A DNA stretch of 8,542 nt from Hyphomicrobiales bacterium (lineage in GTDB: Bacteria > Pseudomonadota > Alphaproteobacteria > Rhizobiales > Beijerinckiaceae), in contig CANCAR010000111.1 in NCBI GenBank assembly GCA_947374125.1, positions 1 through 8,542 on the forward strand, written 5' to 3'. Below the pieces are notes generated by a model that was not told the DNA's origin, made no database searches, and was given only the letters and a program-made list of their open reading frames with translations. Below are positions 1 to 6,824 of this stretch, piece after piece. Both the position numbers and the translations under genes were made by a program. The first letter of the stretch is position 1; every line of letters begins with the position of its first letter.

Positions 1-126
1 AGGTACGGCGCGCTTATCGACATAGCCGAAATTTTCCTGAAGGGCATGCAAAATTGGCAGAGTGGCGCCAGCCAAGTGCTTGTATTCGTTGACAATAGAT
101 GAGGCTACCGCATCGTCCCAGCTCAT
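1..126 (-). CDS. fdsG: NAD-dependent formate dehydrogenase gamma subunit, FdsG/NuoE-like, N-terminal part only
   Basis: This is the first ~42 codons of a gene that runs off the left edge. The visible residues include TLPILHALQENFGYVDKRAVP-type sequence. That matches the N-terminal region of FdsG/NuoE-like thioredoxin-fold [2Fe-2S] subunits, where a LPILH.(L/I)Q..(F/G)GY(I/V)...AVP pattern precedes the cluster-binding domain. In the family this subunit takes part in electron transfer in the soluble NAD+-reducing formate dehydrogenase (FdsGBACD), which oxidises formate to CO2. Two in-frame ATGs exist, at 135 and 126. The purine-rich AAGGG at 136-140 abuts the first but lies 9 nt ahead of the second, so I chose 126. 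The iron-sulfur cysteines lie outside the window, so a NuoE of complex I is not formally excluded. The adjacent LysR gene favours FdsG. Confidence 0.72.
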   Translation of the reverse strand, partial: MSWDDAVASSIVNEYKHLAGATLPILHALQENFGYVDKRAVP

Positions 127-144
127 CGATTTCATCCCTTGATA

Positions 145-193
145 TGCACCTGTAGGCGCAAATTAATTCCCTAGCATGGGTCATGCGCCTGTA
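145..193. promoter_or_regulatory. Candidate LysR-type operator between the regulator and fdsG
   Basis: The ~130 bp between the LysR stop and fdsG contains TGCACCTGTA at 145-154 and TGCGCCTGTA at 184-193, a direct repeat with one mismatch and 39 bp between starts. The left copy is also half of a dyad, TGCACCT-gt-AGGCGCA (145-160), with one mismatched pair. AGGCGCA (154-160) is complementary in inverted orientation to TGCGCCT (184-190). A second small dyad, GCATG-ggt-CATGC, lies at 174-186. Paired partly palindromic sites next to a LysR gene fit that family's habit of binding two sites. I see no convincing -35/-10 pair. The left site lies just upstream of the fdsG ribosome-binding site, which is closer than a classical activator site. 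Confidence 0.28.
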
Positions 194-258
194 TTCATCG
201 GCAATCAAATCGAATTTATCAAAGAGTTGATCGGTTTTTTCGATGAACAAAAGTCGAC

Positions 259-1161
259 TCAGGCTTGCTCACCGGGCAACGCAGCCGACATCGCAAAAAG
301 ATTGCGCGCCAGCGGTGCCTGCGGCTGGCGATCTGCCATGATCAGACCAACCGAACGCGACGCCGCCGGTTCAAGCAATTTTAGCGCTTTTAGCCCGTTC
401 GGTATTCCGAAAAATCCGGGTAATTGCGAGGGAACAATGCTGACCCACCCCGCAACAGCGGCGTGGCTACAGAGGTTAAAGATGGAATTTGTTTCCATAA
501 CGGGCTGCGGTGACTTGCCGACGGATCGAAAGATCCCATCGATAATTCGGCGGTTCTGCATGTCGGGCGTGAGCAGGCATAGGTTAAGCGATGCGGCCTC
601 GCTCCAACTGATGGAGTCTCGTTTACCAAGGGTGCTGTCAGCGCGGGTGAGCAAAACATATGTTTCAGCATAAAGCGGCTTGGCAATCACACGTTCAAGC
701 GGCTCATTATCGAGATAGGTCAATCCAACATCAATATCGAAATTGTCGATTGCCGCTTGGATCGAAGTAGATGTCATAGAAAGTACGGTGAGCGTTATTG
801 TCGGAAAATGCCCCGAAAACGGGCCGGTAATTTGAGCTACTAAGGGTAGAGCTGTTGGAATAGCTCCAATTCGAAGCCGCCCGGAAAGTCCTTCACGAAC
901 ATCGCTGATCGAATGCTGCATGGTGTCGATTTCGCCCAAAATCCGTTTGGCGTGGGCCACGATCATTTCGCCTTCAGCGGTAAGCCCCGTGAAGCGGTGG
1001 CCTCTTTCCACCAACGGTACGCCAAGCTCATCTTCCAATTGGCGAATGGCACCTGACAATGTGGGCTGCGACACATGGCAAGCATTGGCTGCCCGTGCAA
1101 AATGCTTTTCGCGAGCGAGAGCGACAAGATAGGCAAGTTGTTTAATCACCAAGGCCGTCAT
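259..1161 (-). CDS. LysR-family transcriptional regulator, probably of formate dehydrogenase (FdsR-like)
   Basis: A 300-residue protein of standard LysR length. Residues ~5-65 form the winged helix-turn-helix: QLAYLVALAREKHFARAA, then VSQPTLSGAIRQLEDELG (30-47), then LVERGHRFTGLTAEGE. The rest is a periplasmic-binding-like effector domain beginning near RLRIGAIPTALP (95-106). The N-terminal signature resembles the LysR regulators that accompany fds formate dehydrogenase operons, and an fdsG-like gene follows on the same strand after ~130 bp. Its likely role is formate- or redox-responsive control of fds; this is inference. The start overlaps the cobB 3' end by 20 bp, so transcription may read through from the cob genes. 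The ATG has GGAG directly against it. A TTG at codon 4 (1152) with 9 nt spacing is a plausible alternative start. Confidence 0.9.
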   Translation of the reverse strand: MTALVIKQLAYLVALAREKHFARAANACHVSQPTLSGAIRQLEDELGVPLVERGHRFTGLTAEGEMIVAHAKRILGEIDTMQHSISDVREGLSGRLRIGAIPTALPLVAQITGPFSGHFPTITLTVLSMTSTSIQAAIDNFDIDVGLTYLDNEPLERVIAKPLYAETYVLLTRADSTLGKRDSISWSEAASLNLCLLTPDMQNRRIIDGIFRSVGKSPQPVMETNSIFNLCSHAAVAGWVSIVPSQLPGFFGIPNGLKALKLLEPAASRSVGLIMADRQPQAPLARNLFAMSAALPGEQA

Positions 1162-2488
1162 CTCCGCTGTTATTCACGGCGATCACGTGGAAGAAGGAAC
1201 CTGTGACATGGCCTCTCCGACTGCCCGATGGTGCTGGCGGCGTGCCATAGGCGTCGCGTAGCATAACAAGCGGCTCATCTGATCCTTTATCGATTATGGT
1301 CGCATAATGGAATTCATGGCCGCGCAATCGCGTCCCTTTTGACCCTAATAGACCATCGGCTTCGAGCGTCACGTCGCGATAGCCCAGCATCATTTTGCGT
1401 TTGGCAAAGCTGGTTTTAACGCCGAGGAGGCCCGCCATTGGCCATTCGACACCGTCTGAATCGATGAGGCTTTCACCCAGCGTCATATAGCCACCGCACT
1501 CGCCATGAACGGGTTTCGTTTCGGCAAATTTTCGTAAGCCCTGCAAGAAGCTTTTTGCGTTTGCTAGGCGCTCAGCATGAAGCTCGGGATAGCCGCCCGG
1601 CAGCCAACAGACATCGCAATCCTCCGGCGGTGCTTCGTTAGCCAGCGGTGAAAACGGCATAATTTCGGCTCCCGCCTTTTTCCATCCGGCGAGGTGATGC
1701 GGATACATGAAGGAGAAGGCGGCATCGCGAGCCAAGGCAATCCGTTGCCCGGGCGGCTTAAGCGCTAGGCCTGAATGCGAGCCGATGAGCTTTGGGACGC
1801 GAGCGGCTTGTCTAATCGCATCCAAATCGACATGGGCTTCGACAAGGTCAGCCATTTTATCGAGGATTGCCTCAAGCCCTGTTGTTTCTTCGGCCTGAAC
1901 GAGGCCCAAATGGCGTTCGGGCAGGCTCGCTTCCGTGTCTCTTGGAACGCTGCCGAATACCGGAATACCAGTGCGTCCAATCGCTTCCGTCACAAGGCGG
2001 CGATGTCGTTCGCTGCCAACTTTATTGAGAATGACGCCTGCGATAGTGATGCGGGGATCAAATGTCGCGCAGCCTTTCACAATCGCTCCTGCGGATTGCG
2101 ATTGTCCGCTGACATCGATTACCAGAAGCACCGGCCATCCAGCTGCTGCTGCAATATCGGCGGAAGAACCGGAACGGCCTTCGGGTGCGGGTACGCCATC
2201 GAATAGGCCCATCAAGCCTTCGCAAAGGGTCAACTCAGTCCCTATAGCGGTGTCTGCCGCAAGTCGTGCGACGAGTGATGGATCCATCGCCCAAGCGTCG
2301 AGGTTGAGGCTTGGCAGGCCGGAAGCGGCCTGATGAAATGCCGGATCGATATAATCCGGGCCACATTTGAGGCCGCGAACGGCAACGCCTCGTCTTTTGT
2401 AGGCGCGCAGTAAGCCGAGGGTAATTGTTGTTTTACCCGAGGACGATCGGGGGGCGGCAATCACAAGGCCGGGGGCGATATGTGTCAA
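1142..2488 (-). CDS. cobB: Hydrogenobyrinic acid a,c-diamide synthase (CobB)
   Basis: A 448-residue glutamine-dependent amidotransferase that amidates the a and c acetate side chains of hydrogenobyrinate (cobyrinate in CbiA relatives) using ATP. The N-terminal synthetase domain has a P-loop, APRSSSGKTT (12-21), followed by KCGPDYIDP (41-49). The C-terminal class I glutaminase-like domain has LPGGYPELHAE (296-306), the nucleophile in HGECGGYM (Cys331), and the C-terminal histidine in SFFHVIA (His434). Length and order match full-length CobB/CbiA. The start is TTG at 2488, supported by GGAAGG on the minus strand seven bases upstream; the next Met is residue 68, far inside the domain. It is divergent from cbiD across 53 bp, and its stop lies inside the LysR gene. 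The CobB rather than CbiA assignment rests on the aerobic cluster context. Confidence 0.95.
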   Translation of the reverse strand: MTHIAPGLVIAAPRSSSGKTTITLGLLRAYKRRGVAVRGLKCGPDYIDPAFHQAASGLPSLNLDAWAMDPSLVARLAADTAIGTELTLCEGLMGLFDGVPAPEGRSGSSADIAAAAGWPVLLVIDVSGQSQSAGAIVKGCATFDPRITIAGVILNKVGSERHRRLVTEAIGRTGIPVFGSVPRDTEASLPERHLGLVQAEETTGLEAILDKMADLVEAHVDLDAIRQAARVPKLIGSHSGLALKPPGQRIALARDAAFSFMYPHHLAGWKKAGAEIMPFSPLANEAPPEDCDVCWLPGGYPELHAERLANAKSFLQGLRKFAETKPVHGECGGYMTLGESLIDSDGVEWPMAGLLGVKTSFAKRKMMLGYRDVTLEADGLLGSKGTRLRGHEFHYATIIDKGSDEPLVMLRDAYGTPPAPSGSRRGHVTGSFFHVIAVNNSGDDGLGD

Positions 2489-2495
2489 GGGAGAG

Positions 2496-2501
2496 CCTTC
2501 C
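2496..2501 (-). promoter_or_regulatory. Ribosome-binding site supporting the cobB TTG start
   Basis: Read on the minus strand this is GGAAGG, seven bases before the TTG at 2488-2486. It is a good Shine-Dalgarno match at normal spacing and is the main reason for calling a TTG start. It lies inside the end of the antisense open frame opposite cbiD, so ribosomes finishing that frame would pass directly over it. Confidence 0.6.
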
Positions 2502-2541
2502 GGTTGCGCTGATTGGTGTCAACGCAGTATGCACTGAACCT

Positions 2542-3669
2542 ATGAGTGAGACCGAATCCGGCGAAAGCGACGATCTGAGTGCGATGCCGCAACTGAAACG
2601 CGGTTGGACGACGGGCACTTGCGCGACTGCTGCGACGCGTGCTGCTTATACTGCGCTCGTAACCGGCGAATTTCCTGACCCTGTTGAAGTCCTGCTCCCC
2701 AATGGTTCCCGTCCAGCTTTTAGCACCGCGACGACCGAGCTTGGCGACGGCTTTGCCAGTGCAAGCGTTATCAAGGATGCGGGCGATGACCCCGATGTCA
2801 CCCATGGCGCGCGGATTGTTTCGACCGTGCGTTTGGGGTCCGTGGGTTCGGGTATTCAGTTCAAAGCGGGCGAAGGAGTTGGTACTGTAACTCGTCCGGG
2901 GCTTGTCCTGCCGCCTGGCGAACCTGCCATTAATCCTGTTCCGCGCGAAATGATGCGGATCGCGATTGAAGAGGCGGCCAAGGAAACAAGCGGGCCGCGC
3001 GACGTGATCATCGAGATTGCTATACCGGGTGGCGAAGCGCTGGCACTCGGCACCCTTAACGGACGGCTTGGCATTGTTGGTGGCTTGTCGGTGCTCGGCA
3101 CAACGGGTGTCGTCATCCCGTTCTCTTGCGCCGCTTGGATTTCGTCGATTCATCGTGGCATCGATGTCGCACGTGCAACGGGCATAACCCATGTTGCGGG
3201 TGCGACGGGACATACTTCCGAGAAAGCGATTCAAGGCTTCCATGCCCTTCCCGATGTCGCTTTGATCGATATGGGCGATTTCGCCGGCGGCATGCTCAAA
3301 TATTTGAAGAAGCATCCGGTTCCGATGGTGACCGTTGGTGGTGGATTCGCCAAAATGACCAAGCTGGGTCAGGGCCTGCTCGATCTTCATTCGCGCAGTG
3401 GCGAAGTTGATTTGAACTGGTTGTCCGAACGCGTCGGGGAGACCGGGGCTGACCCTGATTTTGTTAAGTCCGTGCTGACCGCAAATACGGCCAATGAAGT
3501 GATGGAAAATTGCCGGTTGCGCGGGCTCGATATCGGTCAACGTATCGCGGATGAGGCTTGGACTACCGCGGCTAAAGCGCTTTCCGGCTCCGGATCGCTG
3601 CTCGATATTGTGATCGTTGATCGGGCAGGGCAGGTCATTGCTCGAACCGTTCCGCGCAAGGTGGGCTGA
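2542..3669 (+). CDS. cbiD: Precorrin-5B / cobalt-precorrin-5B C1-methyltransferase (CbiD)
   Basis: A 375-residue protein of normal CbiD length. CbiD transfers methyl from S-adenosylmethionine to C-1 of the corrin precursor, giving (cobalt-)precorrin-6A. Family landmarks are LKRGWTTGTCATAATRAAYTAL (18-39), GEGVGTVTRPGL (110-121), INPVPREMM (130-138), IPGGEALALGTLNGRLGIVGG (161-181), LGTTGVV then FSCAAWISSIHRGIDVARATG (194-214), and HVAGATGHTSE (217-227). The frame is open back to 2425, but that extension lies inside cobB and has no family similarity. I chose ATG 2542; an ATG at 2584 (MPQLKRGW) is the alternative, and neither has a strong ribosome-binding site. It stands alone on the plus strand, facing cobM with a 5 bp gap between stops. 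In an otherwise CobX-type aerobic set it occupies the role of CobF. Confidence 0.94.
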   Translation: MSETESGESDDLSAMPQLKRGWTTGTCATAATRAAYTALVTGEFPDPVEVLLPNGSRPAFSTATTELGDGFASASVIKDAGDDPDVTHGARIVSTVRLGSVGSGIQFKAGEGVGTVTRPGLVLPPGEPAINPVPREMMRIAIEEAAKETSGPRDVIIEIAIPGGEALALGTLNGRLGIVGGLSVLGTTGVVIPFSCAAWISSIHRGIDVARATGITHVAGATGHTSEKAIQGFHALPDVALIDMGDFAGGMLKYLKKHPVPMVTVGGGFAKMTKLGQGLLDLHSRSGEVDLNWLSERVGETGADPDFVKSVLTANTANEVMENCRLRGLDIGQRIADEAWTTAAKALSGSGSLLDIVIVDRAGQVIARTVPRKVG

Positions 3670-3674
3670 CTCGT

Positions 3675-4448
3675 TCATTCAGTGCCCCGCCAGCCGGGCG
3701 TGCGGAACCGGCGTTGATAGTCGGCGTCGTAAAGTGCGCTGTTGCGAAAACCTTCCGCACCAAGCGTTTTTCCGACTAGAATAAGGGCTGTACGCTCAAC
3801 GGGACTTTCTGAGAATTGCTCGGCGATGCTGTTCAATGTGCCGATCAAGATTTGCTCATCGGGCCAGCTTGCGCGGTATACAATCGCCACCGGACAATCA
3901 GCTCCATAATGCGGGATTAATTCATCTACCACGCTATCGAGCGTGTGGATCGAGAGATGGATGGCGAGCACTGCGCCGGTTTTCGCGAAATTCGCTAGGC
4001 TTTCGCTTTCTGGCATCGAGGAGGCGCGTCCTGATGTGCGCGTCAGCACGACGGATTGCGCGACTTCCGGTAGCGTGAGTTCCGCGCCCAAGGCGGCTGC
4101 AGCGGCTGCAAAGCTAGGTACGCCCGGTGTGACCGTGAAGGGAATATCAAGGGACTTTAACAAACGGATTTGTTCACCCATCGCGCTCCAGATTGACAGA
4201 TCGCCGGAATGGAGGCGGGCAATGTTCTCGCCTGCCTCATGGGCGCGAGAGAATTCTACGCCCAACTCGTCAAGCGACATTGCCGCCGTGTTGATGATCC
4301 GTGCATGAGCTGGGCAATGCGCTAATAGTTCTTTTGGAACAAGCGAGCCCGCATAAAGGCAGACGGGCGAGGCGGCGATAAGGTCGCGTCCGCGCAATGT
4401 GATGAGATCGGGTGCACCCGGACCTGTGCCAATGAAATGCACAGTCAT
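3675..4448 (-). CDS. cobM: Precorrin-4 C11-methyltransferase (CobM)
   Basis: A 257-residue SAM-dependent tetrapyrrole methylase that methylates C-11 of precorrin-4 to give precorrin-5. The N-terminal glycine-rich loop is VHFIGTGPGAPDLITLRG (3-20). The second motif is LHSGDLSIWSAMGEQ (79-93), then VTPGVPSFAAAAAALG (106-121), then SVVLTRTSGRAS (132-143), all typical of the CobM/CbiF subgroup. The frame extends 11 codons upstream to 4481, but ATG 4448 overlaps the cobE stop in an ATGA and has GGAG seven bases upstream, and homologues begin with this MTVHFIG-like start. It is tightly coupled to cobE upstream and convergent with cbiD at 5 bp. CobM is preferred over CbiF because of the aerobic cluster context. 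Confidence 0.95.
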   Translation of the reverse strand: MTVHFIGTGPGAPDLITLRGRDLIAASPVCLYAGSLVPKELLAHCPAHARIINTAAMSLDELGVEFSRAHEAGENIARLHSGDLSIWSAMGEQIRLLKSLDIPFTVTPGVPSFAAAAAALGAELTLPEVAQSVVLTRTSGRASSMPESESLANFAKTGAVLAIHLSIHTLDSVVDELIPHYGADCPVAIVYRASWPDEQILIGTLNSIAEQFSESPVERTALILVGKTLGAEGFRNSALYDADYQRRFRTPGWRGTE

Positions 4449-4828
4449 GGCTTGTCTCCTGCACTTTTCGCAATCGCGCACGTAACGCCACCGCGGCTAA
4501 TGCGGGGCACGATCAATGTCGAACCTTCGCCTGCACCGACAAGTGCTGCCGTTTCGGCGATGGAAGGTACACCAAACAGAGCAACGACTCGTTCCGAGCG
4601 AGTTTCTGTTCGGGAGGCGCTACTTTTAAGGGCGGTTTCAGGCAAAAAAAGCAAAGGAAGAGAAAGGCTTGTAGCAGCTTGTGCAAGTCCTGATTCATGA
4701 GATTTTGAGGCGACCGTAAAGAGGCCTGCAATCGTCTCATTCTCGACGCGCGATAGGCCGTCTTCGACAAGCGCGATGACCTCATCGGCGTTGACGCCCG
4801 ATTTGCACCCTATGCCAATGGCGATCAT
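4445..4828 (-). CDS. cobE: CobE, stand-alone CbiG C-terminal domain protein
   Basis: A 127-residue protein matching the C-terminal domain of CbiG. It opens with MIAIGIGCKSG (1-11), has LFTVASKSHESGLAQAA (36-52), and carries GVPSIAETAALVGAG (86-100) followed by GGVTCAIA (113-120). The aerobic-pathway CobE family is this short domain only; the CbiG lactone-opening region is absent. CobE is genetically linked to cobalamin synthesis, but its exact reaction is not settled to my knowledge. Its placement between cobL and cobM, in a cluster using CbiD, suggests a role near precorrin-5. The frame extends to 4861, but ATG 4828 overlaps the cobL stop in an ATGA and has GGAG upstream, so I used it. Its stop overlaps the cobM start by four bases. 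Confidence 0.9.
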   Translation of the reverse strand: MIAIGIGCKSGVNADEVIALVEDGLSRVENETIAGLFTVASKSHESGLAQAATSLSLPLLFLPETALKSSASRTETRSERVVALFGVPSIAETAALVGAGEGSTLIVPRISRGGVTCAIAKSAGDKP

Positions 4829-6054
4829 ACGCGCTTCTCCGTGCCTTTGACGATAACCCATTGGATGACAGGCATCGAAGCCCGCCAGCCGTGAAACGGC
4901 CCAACAGTATCCGCGCGCGAAACCTCGATTTTACTCAATGTACCACCTATTGCCACATGACGCCGCATCAGGTCGGCTTGCGTTTCAATCGTCACGGCAT
5001 TGGCGACTAAGCGACCACCTTCGGGCAGCGCTTGCCATGCTGCATCAATGACGCTCGGATCGGTGCCGCCGCCGCCTATGAAGATGGCATCGGGTATAGG
5101 TAAGCCTTGAAGGGCTGCGGGGGCTGAACCTTCGATGAGTTTTAATTCAGGCACGCCAAGTGCTAGGGCGTTCCGCGTAATCCGTGCTGCGCGGTCCGTT
5201 CGGGGCTCGATGGCAACCGCGCGGTTAGACGGATGGCGACGCATCCATTCAATTGAAATCGAGCCGGAGCCAGCGCCAATATCCCACAGCAATTGCCCTT
5301 GAAGTGGTGCGAGTGAGGAGAGCGTGATCGCCCTTATCTCGCGTTTGGTGATTTGATTGTCATGCTCGAAGAGATCATCCTCCAAGCCTGACGCAAGCGG
5401 AATGATGTTGGCACCGCGAGACGCCACAATTTCGATGCCGAGCGTGTTCAACGGATCGAAAATTTCTTGGGTCTCTCGGATCGCGTGCGCCGTTTTCTTC
5501 ACCATTCGCTCGCGTTTGCCGCCAATTGCTTCGCAGACTGTGATGACGCTTTGCCCCATGCCGTTGGCGACGAGATGGTTCGCTAGTTTGCCTGCCGTCG
5601 TGCCATCCCACGTCAAAGCGATGAGTTTGGCATGAGGCTGTAAATGTGGCGCAATCCGCTCAAAAGGGCGACCATGCAGTGAAATGAGCGTGCAATCCTG
5701 CATCGCCCAACCGAGTTTAGCTGCGGCGAGGCTGAAGGAAGACGGAGCAGCAAGGGTTTGGATTTCCTCAGCCGGAATGAGCTTGGCAAGCGTTGCGCCG
5801 ACGCCAAAAAAGAACGGATCACCAGAGGCCAAAATAAGGGTTGGTTGACCGCGACGGGCCAGCACTGTCTCAATGCCTTGCTCGAAAGGGTTCGGCCAAG
5901 TCATTGTTTCGGAATTGGTTTTACCGATTAGTGTGAGATGGCGTTGGCCACCGATGATAAAGGAGGCTTGATCGATTAATCGGTTTGCTTGTGCGGATAA
6001 ACCGTCTCGACCATCTTCGCCGATCCCGATAAGGGTGAGCCAGGGAGTGCTCAT
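4825..6054 (-). CDS. cobL: Precorrin-6B C5,15-methyltransferase, decarboxylating (CobL)
   Basis: A 409-residue two-domain enzyme that methylates C-5 and C-15 of precorrin-6B and decarboxylates the C-12 acetate, giving precorrin-8X. Residues 1-~205 are the CbiE-like tetrapyrrole methylase: LTLIGIGEDGRDGLS (6-20), IGGQRHL (34-40), ASGDPFFFGVG (76-86). After a linker around DNQITKREIRA (232-242) comes the CbiT-like Rossmann methyltransferase with WDIGAGSGSISIEWMR (257-272), the acidic AIEP (281-284) and IFIGGGG (324-330). This fused form is standard in the aerobic pathway. GGGAG lies eight bases before the ATG. The start is 29 bp from the divergent cobK start, and its stop overlaps cobE by four bases. 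Unlike cbiD and cobK, it contains many TTA/CTA/TCA codons (14 by hand count). Confidence 0.96.
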   Translation of the reverse strand: MSTPWLTLIGIGEDGRDGLSAQANRLIDQASFIIGGQRHLTLIGKTNSETMTWPNPFEQGIETVLARRGQPTLILASGDPFFFGVGATLAKLIPAEEIQTLAAPSSFSLAAAKLGWAMQDCTLISLHGRPFERIAPHLQPHAKLIALTWDGTTAGKLANHLVANGMGQSVITVCEAIGGKRERMVKKTAHAIRETQEIFDPLNTLGIEIVASRGANIIPLASGLEDDLFEHDNQITKREIRAITLSSLAPLQGQLLWDIGAGSGSISIEWMRRHPSNRAVAIEPRTDRAARITRNALALGVPELKLIEGSAPAALQGLPIPDAIFIGGGGTDPSVIDAAWQALPEGGRLVANAVTIETQADLMRRHVAIGGTLSKIEVSRADTVGPFHGWRASMPVIQWVIVKGTEKRV

Positions 6055-6824
6055 GCAGCAAGCTCCCGTTGAGGTGTTGGGTAATGACGGGCAAACGGAT
6101 TTTGATATTGGGCGGCACCAGCGAGGCGATGGCGTTGGCTCGCGCTTTGGCCGAGCTGCCCGAGATTGATGCCATCATGTCGCTGGCCGGAAGAACCGGC
6201 CATCCGGTGCGGCCGCCGATTGCCCACCGGATTGGTGGTTTTGGTGGCGTGGACGGATTGGTCGCCTATCTCAAGGAAAATTCCGTCGCAGCCCTCATTG
6301 ATGCCACGCATCCTTTCGCCGCTCAAATGACTTGGAATGCGGCTGAGGCGTGTAATGGTCTCGGCGTACCGCGTTTGGTCTTTACCCGTCCCGCCTGGCG
6401 TCCGAGCGATGGAGATCAATGGATCAGCGTAACGGACACCGAAGCAGCGGTTGATGCGTTGGGCGGTTTGCCGCGCAAGGTTTTTCTGACGGTTGGACGC
6501 TTGTCCTTGCCCGTGTTCAAGCGAGCGCCACAGCATCATTATTTGATGCGGAGTATAGACGCGCCCGATGAGCCTGATCGCCCGCCGCAGATGGAGCTTA
6601 TTTTGGCGCGTGGGCCTTTTGATATCCGCGCCGAAAAAGGGCTGATGACCACGCATGGCATCGACATTGTTGTCACCAAAAACAGTGGCGGAAGCGCAAC
6701 TGACGCCAAACTCGCTGCCGCGCGCGAACTCGGATTGCCCGTGATCATTATCGATCGGCCCACGATGCCTGATAGTCGCGTGGTTTATTCGCTGGATGAT
6801 GTCATGGAATTCATCGAAGCTCAT
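6051..6824 (-). other. Antisense open frame spanning all of cobK, start/stop-coupled to cobJ and cobL
   Basis: This is not claimed as a conventional gene. Opposite cobK, the minus strand is open for 257 codons in exact codon register with cobK. The ATG (6824-6822) overlaps the cobJ TGA in an ATGA, and the TGA (6053-6051) overlaps the cobL ATG in an ATGA. The cobL ribosome-binding site (GGGAG) lies inside the last codons of this frame. The translation is Arg/Gln/His-rich with no recognisable domain. The frame is possible only because cobK contains no TTA, CTA or TCA codon; I checked its codons and found none. The arrangement repeats the one opposite cbiD, which makes accident less attractive, but no protein or ribosome evidence is available here. 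Confidence 0.3.

Larger units (their letters stand above)
2485..3678 (-). other. Antisense open frame spanning all of cbiD, start/stop-coupled to cobM and cobB
   Basis: This is not claimed as a conventional gene. On the minus strand, opposite cbiD, a 397-codon frame is open in exact codon register with cbiD. Its ATG (3678-3676) overlaps the cobM TGA in an ATGA, and its TGA (2487-2485) overlaps the cobB TTG start in a TTGA. The translated sequence is rich in Arg, His, Asn and Ser, has no domain I recognise, and looks like the mirror image of a coding gene. The openness requires that cbiD contain no TTA, CTA or TCA codons; I read the gene through and found none. The G-rich sequence before its ATG (GGCGGGGC) is a weak ribosome-binding site at best. 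It may be a translated bridge between cobM and cobB, or a by-product of codon bias. Confidence 0.3.

Noticed and set aside
14..250. A 78-codon minus-strand frame starting with TTG just after the LysR stop
   Set aside because: It has no ribosome-binding site, its second half overlaps the recognisable fdsG N-terminus in another frame, and it matches no family I know.
176..673. A 165-codon plus-strand frame across the LysR 3' half
   Set aside because: It is a shadow of the well-supported LysR gene, is not in codon register with it, and has no domain or ribosome-binding site. Unlike the cobK and cbiD antisense frames, its ends do not match neighbouring genes.
1775..2206. A 143-codon plus-strand frame opposite cobB, in codon register
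   Set aside because: It covers only about a third of cobB and its ends bear no relation to gene boundaries. It serves as the control showing what ordinary antisense openness looks like here.
2425..2541. Upstream extension of cbiD to an ATG at 2425
   Set aside because: It would lie inside the start of cobB on the opposite strand and adds residues with no similarity to CbiD. ATG 2542 or 2584 gives the normal length.
3667..3680. Possible bidirectional terminator between the cbiD and cobM 3' ends
   Set aside because: Only 5 bp separate the stops, and I see no GC-rich hairpin followed by a T run on either strand.
6681..6692. B12-box-like GCCACTG on the minus strand (also near 3396), suggesting a cobalamin riboswitch
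   Set aside because: Both lie inside conserved codons of cobK and cbiD, no surrounding riboswitch helices or leader are visible, and no regulated start follows.
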